From: Deltaproteobacteria bacterium | Lineage (GTDB): Bacteria > Desulfobacterota > Desulfuromonadia > Geobacterales > Geobacteraceae | Length of the DNA: 64,000 nucleotides | NCBI GenBank assembly: GCA_021848385.1 | Contig: JAJZUQ010000010.1 | Span: 1-64,000, forward strand | Direction of reading: 5' to 3' | The notes under the pieces: model-generated | The model's database searches: none | What the model was told of the DNA's origin: nothing | What the model saw: the letters and a program-made list of their open reading frames with translations, nothing else | Translations under genes and position numbers: made by a program | Shown here: positions 1 to 7,350 of the stretch, piece by piece | How positions within the stretch are numbered: the first letter of the stretch is position 1 | Layout of the letters: every line of letters starts with the position of its first letter

Positions 1-1
1 C

Positions 2-52
2 ATATTGCAAGGGATTGAAGCTGACGAAGTGAGCTTTTCTGCGGAGAACTGA
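2..52 (+). CDS. 3' end of an upstream gene, partial
   Basis: One frame is open from the window edge and stops with TGA at 50-52, one base before the ATG of the next ORF. The 16 visible codons (ending SFSAEN) carry no recognisable motif. The tight junction suggests a two-gene unit with the HEPN-like gene that follows. HEPN genes are often paired with a small MNT nucleotidyltransferase, so that is one guess for its identity, but nothing visible tests it. The open stretch is short enough to be chance. Confidence 0.3.
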   Translation: MLQGIEADEVSFSAEN

Positions 53-53
53 C

Positions 54-542
54 ATGGCGGAATACAATCTCGGGTTATGTCAGAAGTTAGCCGAAACTGC
101 TGAAATTGTGGCGATGGATGGGCTTACTGATTTTGATGCCGTTCAAACAGTCATCTACCTTAGCCTGCTTGCAAGCGAAATCGCCTTGAAGGCCCTACTG
201 GAAAAGGCTGGACAGCCAGTGGGGCAAATAAGGACTCGCTCTCATAATCTTAAGGCACTTCTTGAAGACCTAGGCAGATGCCAAATTCGAGTGGAAATCG
301 CCCCCGGCCAAGACAGATGGGTGCCAGCTACAAGACTTAGAGCTGTCACTGTCGACCCGAATTACGGAAATGCTACAGTAGGGACATTGCTTGAGGCAGA
401 GGATGCTGGAGCGTCAAGGTACCCGAATCAAGTACGGTACGGCGAATCATTTCGGCATTACCCACCGCAAGTAATCGTAAAAATGGCGTCAGAGATAGTG
501 AAGTGGGCCAAGCAATACTGGGACGAAATACGGCTCCCATAA
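54..542 (+). CDS. HEPN-like domain protein
   Basis: This 162-aa soluble protein has no signal peptide or membrane segment. Residues about 35-75 (SLLASEIALKALLEKAG followed by RTRSHNLKALLEDL) look like the helical core of HEPN proteins, in which an R-x(4-6)-H motif forms an RNase active site. Here the relevant stretch is around RTRSH, so the spacing is tighter than canonical if the nearest Arg is used. HEPN proteins are commonly toxins or defence RNases paired with a nucleotidyltransferase. An upstream ORF ends two bases before this start and may be the partner. The setting beside a TA pair and an integrase fits an accessory defence region. The assignment is by pattern only; a function without nuclease activity is possible. 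Confidence 0.5.
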   Translation: MAEYNLGLCQKLAETAEIVAMDGLTDFDAVQTVIYLSLLASEIALKALLEKAGQPVGQIRTRSHNLKALLEDLGRCQIRVEIAPGQDRWVPATRLRAVTVDPNYGNATVGTLLEAEDAGASRYPNQVRYGESFRHYPPQVIVKMASEIVKWAKQYWDEIRLP

Positions 543-663
543 CATATGAACGCCCAACACGCGAATTGACCTGTTTCGCTATGCTCTCAGGTCATCCGCG
601 AGCCGTTATGTCAATTGAGACGAGAGGAGAGCATCTAACCTTCAATGCGGATGGATGGGTAAG

Positions 664-1539
664 TCATGCGCTTTGCATCCCCTGGAATTTTTCAGAGAAA
701 CCTTCATACAGCTTTTTGAGCTTGCCGATCAGCTCGGCAGTCCGGTCATGCAACCTGGCTCCTTGCGCCATGTCCTGTACCAGACGCAATCGGCCCTGCT
801 CGTCGGTTTCGGCAGCAAGGATGGCTCTGATCACTTCGCCGGTAGCTTCTGTTGTCACAGATGCCAAATCGCGTCCCAACAGCCTGATCCCGGCAAGTGT
901 CTGATCGAATTCTTCCGCCTGCAGCAACTCGACTTCATCCTCGTACAACCGATCAAGGTTGCCGGCTTCGGCATAATGCTCCATCAGGAACAACAAATCC
1001 TCGGCATCCTTGGAGCGTCCCGGATAACGGTCATTCCAGGAGATGAGCTTCATCATTGCCATACCCGGTATAGTTGGCACCTTCACATCGAGAACCGGAT
1101 CATCGCTCAATCTCACTGTAATGCCATAGTCATAGGCTTCCTGAAAACCCATGATGCTCATGACTACCTGATGATCAGGCGGCCAACTGATGGTCTGGTT
1201 ATCCGGACTGACGCCGCCATAGGGAACGATATCGACGGGGAATCGGCCATACATCAAGCGGTATGGCGCTCTGCCGGCGGTAAAGCGTCCGTTAGCAATC
1301 AACGCCCCGGAAAGTTGTTGGAACTCATCCCAACCGGCCACTTCGACACCGATGTCAAGATCCCGTGTCTGCCGATAGCTCCTGATGGCGTGACAATGAT
1401 TGAGCACTATGTCGCGCGCCGTGGCACCAACCACAAAAAAGAGCACGCCACGTGAGTCCGACTCCTGCTGGACGAGCCGCAGAATTTTGACCAGAACCGG
1501 GTCAATTCTCCCGGACAAGTTGTACGATATATTCGTCAT
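664..1539 (-). CDS. AbiEii-like nucleotidyltransferase (type IV toxin candidate)
   Basis: This 291-aa protein has a nucleotidyltransferase signature: VGATARDI at about residues 37-44, followed by RDLDIGV at about 59-65, which supplies the metal-binding Asp pair. That arrangement is typical of the AbiEii/AbiGii toxin family (DUF1814-type) of type IV toxin-antitoxin systems. The gene overlaps the end of the upstream AbiEi-like gene by 38 bp, so the two are co-transcribed and probably translationally coupled, as in AbiE operons. AbiEii toxins act as nucleotidyltransferases; some modify tRNA. Substrate here is unknown. The overlapping + strand ORF at 655-1455 is a shadow. Confidence 0.7.
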   Translation of the reverse strand: MTNISYNLSGRIDPVLVKILRLVQQESDSRGVLFFVVGATARDIVLNHCHAIRSYRQTRDLDIGVEVAGWDEFQQLSGALIANGRFTAGRAPYRLMYGRFPVDIVPYGGVSPDNQTISWPPDHQVVMSIMGFQEAYDYGITVRLSDDPVLDVKVPTIPGMAMMKLISWNDRYPGRSKDAEDLLFLMEHYAEAGNLDRLYEDEVELLQAEEFDQTLAGIRLLGRDLASVTTEATGEVIRAILAAETDEQGRLRLVQDMAQGARLHDRTAELIGKLKKLYEGFSEKFQGMQSA

Positions 1540-2521
1540 AGATCATCCGTGCCGTTTCGATATTACGCTGATTGCCGGTCGCAATCAGGTCGGCGTAGAC
1601 CAGAACCGGATGAACCGTTTCCCCATGCGGAGCTACGGTCGCCGGCTGCCAGAAGCGGGCAACCAACTCGACATTGCCAGCGGGGTCTTTCTTGAGCCTG
1701 TTCGGGATAAGCACTGCTGCGGGATTATCCTTGTCCAGATAGACGGTAATCATCTGCGGTTTCAGGTAATCGGTCAGCTTGGCAGCGGCAGTCTCTCCAC
1801 CCCATAAGGCTTGCTCTGGATTGAGCTGTGCGTTCTGCCACCACCCTTCGGCACCGCGATAGCGTCCGAGCAGCAGTTTGGGTCGTAACTGCTCCGCATA
1901 GGCGGTTATCCAGCGCTCAAGAAGTTTTTCTTTGTTGATCAGTCGCACTTTGTTATTGCGGCCTGTGCCTGTTTCCAGCAGGAACCCCAGTTCGCTCAAA
2001 TCCTTGAAGACCCAGTTGACCATGCCCAAGGCAACGTCTGTTCTTGCGGCGAGGGTGCGGTAGGTTTCATTCTCCATCCCCGGGTTGCAGAGCAGGGCAT
2101 AGAGGACCCGGAGACCGGTCTGTTTGAAGACACGGTTGACGGTCGGTGGTTTAATTTCCAGTCTCGCCTTGTTTCCCTTTACAAACAGGTACACTGGTGG
2201 TTGGTTGATATAGCCATTGCCGGCAGTATCGATAAATTGGATATCTTTGCTTCTGAGTGTATCCGCCATCTCGGCAGTTATCTGATTAAAGACCGCAATC
2301 TCCCCTTGATGCTGCAACCTGTCGCCATACATAAGTGCCGCATATGCCAGTCCGGTTGTATTCGCTATAATCCTTACGTCCAATGCCTTTGCATCAGGCA
2401 TATTCAGACGTAATTTCTTTCGGTTCGGGCCTTTGTTGACAAGCTCGAATTTGATCCCGGTCTGTCGTTCAAAGGTATCTCGGGCAGTTTTCAGGATTTC
2501 TTTCTCAGCCCCAGTCAGCAT
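1502..2521 (-). CDS. AbiEi-like antitoxin / autorepressor
   Basis: This 339-aa protein is the first gene of the pair with the nucleotidyltransferase downstream. Residues about 135-180 (LRVLYALLCNPGMENETYRTLA and on to a second helix pair) look like a winged helix-turn-helix. The C-terminal part is a mixed alpha/beta region without motifs I recognise. The architecture and the overlap with an AbiEii-like gene fit an AbiEi antitoxin, which in known systems neutralises the toxin and represses its own promoter by binding inverted repeats cooperatively. The four-half-site array directly upstream fits that role. The gene is longer than classical AbiEi (about 200-280 aa), so this is probably a subfamily. 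Confidence 0.65.
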   Translation of the reverse strand: MLTGAEKEILKTARDTFERQTGIKFELVNKGPNRKKLRLNMPDAKALDVRIIANTTGLAYAALMYGDRLQHQGEIAVFNQITAEMADTLRSKDIQFIDTAGNGYINQPPVYLFVKGNKARLEIKPPTVNRVFKQTGLRVLYALLCNPGMENETYRTLAARTDVALGMVNWVFKDLSELGFLLETGTGRNNKVRLINKEKLLERWITAYAEQLRPKLLLGRYRGAEGWWQNAQLNPEQALWGGETAAAKLTDYLKPQMITVYLDKDNPAAVLIPNRLKKDPAGNVELVARFWQPATVAPHGETVHPVLVYADLIATGNQRNIETARMIYDEYIVQLVREN

Positions 2522-2522
2522 A

Positions 2523-2575
2523 TGTTCACTCCATGCGGTTGTTCATATTTTGTGAACATACTATTTTTGTGAACA
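2523..2575. promoter_or_regulatory. Four-half-site operator upstream of the AbiEi-like gene
   Basis: TGTTCA occurs at 2523-2528 and 2540-2545, and its complement TGAACA at 2553-2558 and 2570-2575. Each like pair is spaced exactly 17 bp, and the whole array is symmetrical about position 2549. It begins two bases upstream of the start codon of the AbiEi-like gene. The geometry suggests two dimers binding on similar faces of the helix and autoregulation of the toxin-antitoxin operon. The binding protein is inferred. Confidence 0.65.
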
Positions 2576-2583
2576 ATATGCAA

Positions 2584-2805
2584 CTAAATAATTATATTAA
2601 CAATGGTAATAGTACGTACACTCCGAGCAAATACATGGGCAATACCGGGATGAACTACCTGGAATCGTTTGCCATCCATCAGGGAACTGAACCGCTCATG
2701 GGCCTCCATCAGCTTCGTGGATTGCTGCTCGGCAGCTTTATCGAATTCAGCCGTAAATGATTGGAGCAGCTTCAGTTCGTTATCGAGGAAGTTCATCCTT
2801 TGCAT
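2584..2805 (-). CDS. Small hypothetical protein downstream of the integrase
   Basis: This 73-aa ORF starts 26 bp inside the 3' end of the recombinase gene on the same strand. The first two thirds (FLDNELKLLQSF, KAAEQQSTKLMEAHERF) are amphipathic helix with coiled-coil character; the C-terminus ends in hydrophobic residues. A second ATG lies three codons in. No good ribosome-binding site is visible for either start, so expression would depend on coupling to the integrase. I do not recognise a family. It could be a chance ORF. Confidence 0.35.
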   Translation of the reverse strand: MQRMNFLDNELKLLQSFTAEFDKAAEQQSTKLMEAHERFSSLMDGKRFQVVHPGIAHVFARSVRTITIVNIII

Positions 2806-4120
2806 TTGCCGTTGCCAGCTGAACCACCTTCGCTTTAACCCCTTCGATCATTAGCCGCTCGATCTCATTGACAATAGCTTGCAATGGTTGCCTTAAGTCG
2901 TCCACCTCCCTGCCATCATAATGTCTGCCGGTTACTGAGCTATCGACATGATTTGTCAGCCGATCTGCTTCCTCATGCAGCTTCAGTTTTTTACCTGTAG
3001 TAATGAAAGATCGACGCAAGGCGTGAACGGTAAGGTTCAACCCTGTTTTTGCCCTTAATTCAGCAGCCATCAACCGGACATGGCCGGTCTTGTTCACGCA
3101 TTGAGGGCGTGGCAGGGATGGGAAAACAAAGGGATTCCCCTCAGGGTTCTTTGCCTGTCTTCGCTTGAGGATTGCCAGCGATTGACGACACAAGGGAACA
3201 TGGAGAGGGAGCCGGTTCTTGGTGTCAGGGATTCGCATTTCTTCTTTCTCTAAGTCAATGCCTCCTAATATTTTGCCATTCTCATTTTTGTACTCCCATC
3301 GTAAAGATGCCGCTTCCGACGTGGCCCTCAAGCCGTGGAAGAGGCACATGAGATAGGCATCTCTGGTTATTTCATTGAATTTCTTGATTCCATCGTGGAA
3401 TACGCGGAAATCCTCACCAGCAAGGCATTCCGTACGACGCTTCACCGGCCTTATGTGCTTGCCAAGACGAAGGACATTGAAGGGATTTGTTCTGACCGAC
3501 GAGGGATATTTGACAGTGGCGTAGTTAATTACCGCTGTCAGCATGACAAAGGCATTGCGAGCCGCGAATGGACCGTGATCTTCATGATTTTCGATCTGCG
3601 TATGTCTTGCGATGATCGTTTCCGGCGTCAACTTGGCGATTTCCGGCAGGGTAAGGTGTAGCCAGCTTGCAAAGTGGTGCTCTATGATCCGAGTATATCC
3701 AGTAACGGTAGAAAGCTTGTGCTTTTCACCATAGTGTGTCCGCTTCTCGGTGAAATAAGCTTTCACCATCTCCTTCAGGGTTATATTTCTGCCGTTATCA
3801 GTGTTCAGCTTGAGTTCATGTCGTTTGCCGACAACAAAATCACCGAATTGGTCATGGTGGCCGTTAACCAACTTTCTAGCCTGCTCCGGTGTAAGGTCGC
3901 CATACCGCCCGATGGCTTTTTTTACGGTTCGGAATCCTTTTTTCTTGGTGGAGTCTTTAACATCTACTTGAATGAAGAAGGTCTTGGATCTCTTCCCTAC
4001 GAGAAGGCCAAAGCCAGGGATTGTCGCATCCCAATAAACCTTCTGGCCTTCATTGATAAAAGGGATCTTTTTGATTTCGCTTTGAATCAGATCAATCCGG
4101 TTCGATCCGTTCCGGTTCAT
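2780..4120 (-). CDS. Tyrosine-type site-specific recombinase (integrase)
   Basis: This 446-aa protein has the domain order of phage/island integrases: an N-terminal arm domain (WDATIPGFGLLVGKRSKTF) of the DUF4102 kind, a helical core-binding SAM-like domain, and a C-terminal catalytic domain. Catalytic residues visible are the first Arg in LFHGLRATSEAASLRW, the HALRRSF His/Arg box, the His in TNHVDSS and the nucleophilic Tyr in GRHYDG. Such enzymes insert genomic islands, often at tRNA genes. No tRNA or att repeat is visible beside it; the island probably extends left of the window. The gene is AT-richer than the core genome to its right, which supports transfer. Confidence 0.9.
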   Translation of the reverse strand: MNRNGSNRIDLIQSEIKKIPFINEGQKVYWDATIPGFGLLVGKRSKTFFIQVDVKDSTKKKGFRTVKKAIGRYGDLTPEQARKLVNGHHDQFGDFVVGKRHELKLNTDNGRNITLKEMVKAYFTEKRTHYGEKHKLSTVTGYTRIIEHHFASWLHLTLPEIAKLTPETIIARHTQIENHEDHGPFAARNAFVMLTAVINYATVKYPSSVRTNPFNVLRLGKHIRPVKRRTECLAGEDFRVFHDGIKKFNEITRDAYLMCLFHGLRATSEAASLRWEYKNENGKILGGIDLEKEEMRIPDTKNRLPLHVPLCRQSLAILKRRQAKNPEGNPFVFPSLPRPQCVNKTGHVRLMAAELRAKTGLNLTVHALRRSFITTGKKLKLHEEADRLTNHVDSSVTGRHYDGREVDDLRQPLQAIVNEIERLMIEGVKAKVVQLATANAKDELPR

Positions 4121-4194
4121 ACATGTCCCCCCAGTTTTTTACTCCATAATTTTGTTACAGAAAAATTACGTAGGATATGAGAAGGAATGAAATT

Positions 4195-4216
4195 AAAAAA
4201 GCCGCATAATGCGGCT
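4195..4216 (-). terminator. Rho-independent terminator downstream of the GAF/sigma54 regulator
   Basis: The stem is AGCCGCA/TGCGGCT with a TAA loop (4200-4216). On the minus strand it is followed by a run of six T (4195-4200 read in reverse). It lies about 110 bp past the stop codon of the sigma54-type regulator and may mark the edge of the core genome beside the integrase. Confidence 0.75.
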
Positions 4217-4328
4217 CAAAGATTAACAAATAAAATCCGAGAAGTCAAATGTATAACCAACTGATTTAGTGGAATATTTAGCAACATTTCCTAACCCTTA
4301 ACAATATATCAAAACCCACTGTTTAAAA

Positions 4329-7139
4329 CTATATTTTGACCGTCTTATACAAAAAATTTTTGAACTTGAAGAACCGTTTCCGCTCTTCCTCGTCCCCGTT
4401 CACGTCGCCGCTGATTGCCTTGAGATGACGGGCTATCTGGGGCATCCCCTTTCCGGCCCTTCCCCTGCTCTGTTCGATGACGAGCCGTACCACGTCCCGT
4501 GAAATCATGTTGCGCGAATAAGGTTCGTAGACCGCGGTCCAGAAATCCTTTCCCTTGTCGATGTCGGCCAGGATTTCCCCTGCCACCTGTTCGTTGAGGG
4601 TCGCTGCTGCCAGGGGGAGCGTCTCCCGTATTCCGTCCCGGATGGCCCGGCGGATATCGTCTCCCGTCACCACCATTCCCTTGCGGAAGAAGAGCGCCCG
4701 CAGGAGGATGCTCCGCAGTTCCCGGATATTCCCTTCGTAACTGTGACCGACGAGCACCTGTTTGGCCTCGTCCGACAGGGCGGGCGGCTCGTCACGGGCA
4801 TCGTCCTTGCCGCGGTAGGTGCGGTACAGTTTGCCGAGGAAGTGGACGGCCAGGTCCGGAATGTCCTCGCGCCGTTCGTTGAGTGATGGCACCTGCATGG
4901 ACAGCTCGGACAGGCGGTGGTAGAGGTCTTCCCTGAAATTCCCCTTCGCTATCTCCTCCCGCAGGTTCCTGTTGGTGGCGGCGACCAGGAGAACCCGGCT
5001 GTAGCGCTCCAGGTTGTCCCCCAGGCGGACGAAGCCGCCGTTGTCCAGGAAACGGAGCAGCTGGACCTGGGTCTTCGGGTCGGCGTCGCCGATTTCATCA
5101 AGGAAGACGACCCCTCCTCCCGCCTCTTCCAGTATGCCCTTGCGGTCGCTGTAGGCGCCGGTAAAGGCCCCTTTCTTGTGGCCGAACAGCTCCGAATAGG
5201 TCAGTTCGCCGCTGTATGCCGCGATGTTGGTCTTTTTCACAGGGAGTTCGCCGGCCGGATTGATCTCGGCCCGGTACATCTCGTTCAGCTTGTTGTAGAG
5301 GTTGTTGAAGAAAAACTCCTTGCCGGCGCCGGTCTGGCCGAGGACGAGGATCGAGGGAAGACCGATGGTCGCTTCCTGGAGTACGTTCTTGCTCCAGAGG
5401 GTGATCCGGTTAAAGAGCGGCAGTGACACCGTGTTTATGAAGTCGACGATCTCCTGGGCCTTGCGGCTGTTGCCGATGATGTTGCCGAGCCGGTAGGAGG
5501 AGACGTGGGGGTCCTTGTAGGCAACGTCCGACTGAAGCCGCGTCACCTCGTCCTGGAGCCGTTCGATCCTCTGCAGGTCGGAGATGTGGCGGCTGGTCAA
5601 TCGTTCGATGATCTGGAGTATCCGCTTGTGCTCTTCGGTGAAGTAGGCCGGTTTCAGGGAGTTGAGGCAAACGACGGCGATCACCTCGTCGTCGCTTACC
5701 ACCGGCACGGCGATTTCACTTTTGATGAGGTCGTGCATGGAGCGGTGGAACCCCCCACGCTGCTGCTCTTCCTCAACGTGGGCAATGATCTTCGGCTGTT
5801 TGGCCCATGCCACGTACCCGGTCAGGCTCCTTTCGGCAGGCGCCAGATCGGGGCCGCCGATCCTGAAAGGGGGGATGTTTTTCTTCAACCATTCCTTGCT
5901 TTTTGCGCCGACGATCGTGCCGTCTTCATCTTCCACCACCAGCCATTTTCCCCCCTCACGCTCTGCGACAACCGCGATGCTGCCGGTATCGGCGCCGATG
6001 AGTTCGGTCGCTTTGGAAAGGACCTTGGTCAGGAAAGGGTGAAGCTCTTCGTTCCGTTCCTGGAGCAGTTCGGTAATTTCGGCAAGTACCTGTATCTCAA
6101 GGTGTTCACCCCCGATCTCGGTGATGACCCGCTCCACCATCTCCGCATGGGTCTGGAGAAGCCCCATTTCGAAGTCTGAGAAGCGGTACTGTTCGTGGGT
6201 GAAGTAGTTGACGAGGCAGATAACCTTATGGGTTTCCGGTTCGTAGCGGGGGACGACGTAGAGGGATCGTAGCGCCATCTGTTCTGTGAGAGCGCGCTTC
6301 TGCAAGGTATGTTGGGTAAGGTCGGGGATATAGAGAGGTCGCAGGAGCCGGTTGTCGGCAATTACCGCATCGTCCCCCAGATAGGTGGCCATGAGGGATT
6401 TCCCCCGCTGGAGGTCGATTGCCCCCTGGGCGTCGTACTGAGCCTTCAGTTCCGGGTCGTCCGAGTGACTGGCGAGGATTGCCAGGGTCCGGTTCCCTTC
6501 CGGGCTGCTTACCGGCACAAGCACTGCTGCAAGTGAAAGCCGGTCGATCAACTGCACTGCCGAACGGACCATGAAGCCGGCGGCTTCCCGCTTCTTGTAT
6601 TCTTCTACCCGGCGGGCCAGGAGGAGCTGCTGGTGGTATTTGCGCGCATGGTCGAGCCGGTCGGCGGCTGCCGAGATGAACTCGCCAAGCAGCGCCTTGC
6701 CGCGGGCCTGGAGGACTTCGCCGGTTCGGTCGCTGTCGATGCAGACCACCCCGATGGATTTACCCTGGCTGATGACGGGGAGGATATAGGAGGCGGCGAT
6801 ACCGAAACGCTTCGCCCAGTCCCGGTCAAGGGCCAGACCGTGGCGGTGGGTGTCGCGGAACTCTGCCGGGTATTGGGAGACGAAAACGCTTGAGACCATG
6901 GCGTCACGGGAGATGATGGGAAAGGTCTCCCCGCGGATTTCAGTTGCCTGTGGTCCGGTAGCGTAGACGCAGGAGAGGGCGCCGCGGGTCAGGTCCTCCA
7001 GGTAGACCCGGAGCTGATCTCGGCCCGTCACCAGTCTGGCTCCTTCGGCTACGGCGTGGAGCATCTCATCCAGATTCTCCTTGCCGAAGACGGCAATTTT
7101 CTCCCTCAATTTGGCAAGGCGTGCCTGCACAGATTCCAT
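4329..7139 (-). CDS. Sigma54-dependent transcriptional activator with GAF sensor domains
   Basis: This 936-aa protein has about three N-terminal GAF-like domains (residues about 15-170, 185-345 and 355-520) and a short coiled coil (DLQRIERLQDEVTRLQSDV). A bacterial enhancer-binding AAA+ domain follows with Walker A GQTGAGKE, the sigma54-contacting GAFTGA loop, and Walker B VVFLDEIGD. The C-terminal 60 residues (RGRAGKGMPQIARHLKAI and on) may be the DNA-binding helix-turn-helix. The Walker A differs from the usual GESGTGKE. The protein senses a small molecule or redox signal through its GAF domains and has no receiver domain, so no partner kinase is needed. Its target is unknown; no neighbouring sigma54 promoter was seen. 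A dispersed repeat ends just upstream of the start. Confidence 0.85.
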   Translation of the reverse strand: MESVQARLAKLREKIAVFGKENLDEMLHAVAEGARLVTGRDQLRVYLEDLTRGALSCVYATGPQATEIRGETFPIISRDAMVSSVFVSQYPAEFRDTHRHGLALDRDWAKRFGIAASYILPVISQGKSIGVVCIDSDRTGEVLQARGKALLGEFISAAADRLDHARKYHQQLLLARRVEEYKKREAAGFMVRSAVQLIDRLSLAAVLVPVSSPEGNRTLAILASHSDDPELKAQYDAQGAIDLQRGKSLMATYLGDDAVIADNRLLRPLYIPDLTQHTLQKRALTEQMALRSLYVVPRYEPETHKVICLVNYFTHEQYRFSDFEMGLLQTHAEMVERVITEIGGEHLEIQVLAEITELLQERNEELHPFLTKVLSKATELIGADTGSIAVVAEREGGKWLVVEDEDGTIVGAKSKEWLKKNIPPFRIGGPDLAPAERSLTGYVAWAKQPKIIAHVEEEQQRGGFHRSMHDLIKSEIAVPVVSDDEVIAVVCLNSLKPAYFTEEHKRILQIIERLTSRHISDLQRIERLQDEVTRLQSDVAYKDPHVSSYRLGNIIGNSRKAQEIVDFINTVSLPLFNRITLWSKNVLQEATIGLPSILVLGQTGAGKEFFFNNLYNKLNEMYRAEINPAGELPVKKTNIAAYSGELTYSELFGHKKGAFTGAYSDRKGILEEAGGGVVFLDEIGDADPKTQVQLLRFLDNGGFVRLGDNLERYSRVLLVAATNRNLREEIAKGNFREDLYHRLSELSMQVPSLNERREDIPDLAVHFLGKLYRTYRGKDDARDEPPALSDEAKQVLVGHSYEGNIRELRSILLRALFFRKGMVVTGDDIRRAIRDGIRETLPLAAATLNEQVAGEILADIDKGKDFWTAVYEPYSRNMISRDVVRLVIEQSRGRAGKGMPQIARHLKAISGDVNGDEEERKRFFKFKNFLYKTVKI

Positions 7140-7148
7140 GGATACCCC

Positions 7149-7276
7149 GCTCTGATATTGATCCGGTGGTTAAACATAATGAACGGTAGGGGCGGCGCTT
7201 GCTCCGCCCACTCAGGGCGCAGCAAGCAGCGCCCCTACATCAGGGTTTCAATGTTTAATCGCCGGAGCAATAACTG
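7149..7276 (-). repeat. Dispersed palindromic repeat, copy 1
   Basis: Read on the minus strand, this 128-bp segment matches 58302-58429 over its whole length with roughly 80% identity by eye. Shared landmarks are GGCGATTAAACAT, TGTAGGGGCG, CGCCCCTACC and CACCGGATCAA. The centre is a GC-rich hairpin (GGGGCG/CGCCCC) flanked by the inverted ends ATTAAACAT/ATGTTTAA. No ORF is present. The copy ends about 10 bp upstream of the ATG of the sigma54 regulator, in the same orientation as that gene. Confidence 0.8.
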
Positions 7277-7350
7277 AGTAGTATTTTTACACACTGGGAT
7301 ACTTTAGGGGAAAAAGAGGGGGGATGTCAAGGGGGATGTGGGGCTGGGGG

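Noticed and set aside
655-1455. Plus-strand 266-aa ORF opposite the nucleotidyltransferase gene
   Set aside because: A shadow of the minus-strand gene; that gene has clear nucleotidyltransferase motifs and operon structure.
4121-4328. Attachment site (att) beside the integrase
   Set aside because: No tRNA 3' end or direct repeat pair is visible in this stretch; the matching half would lie outside the window.
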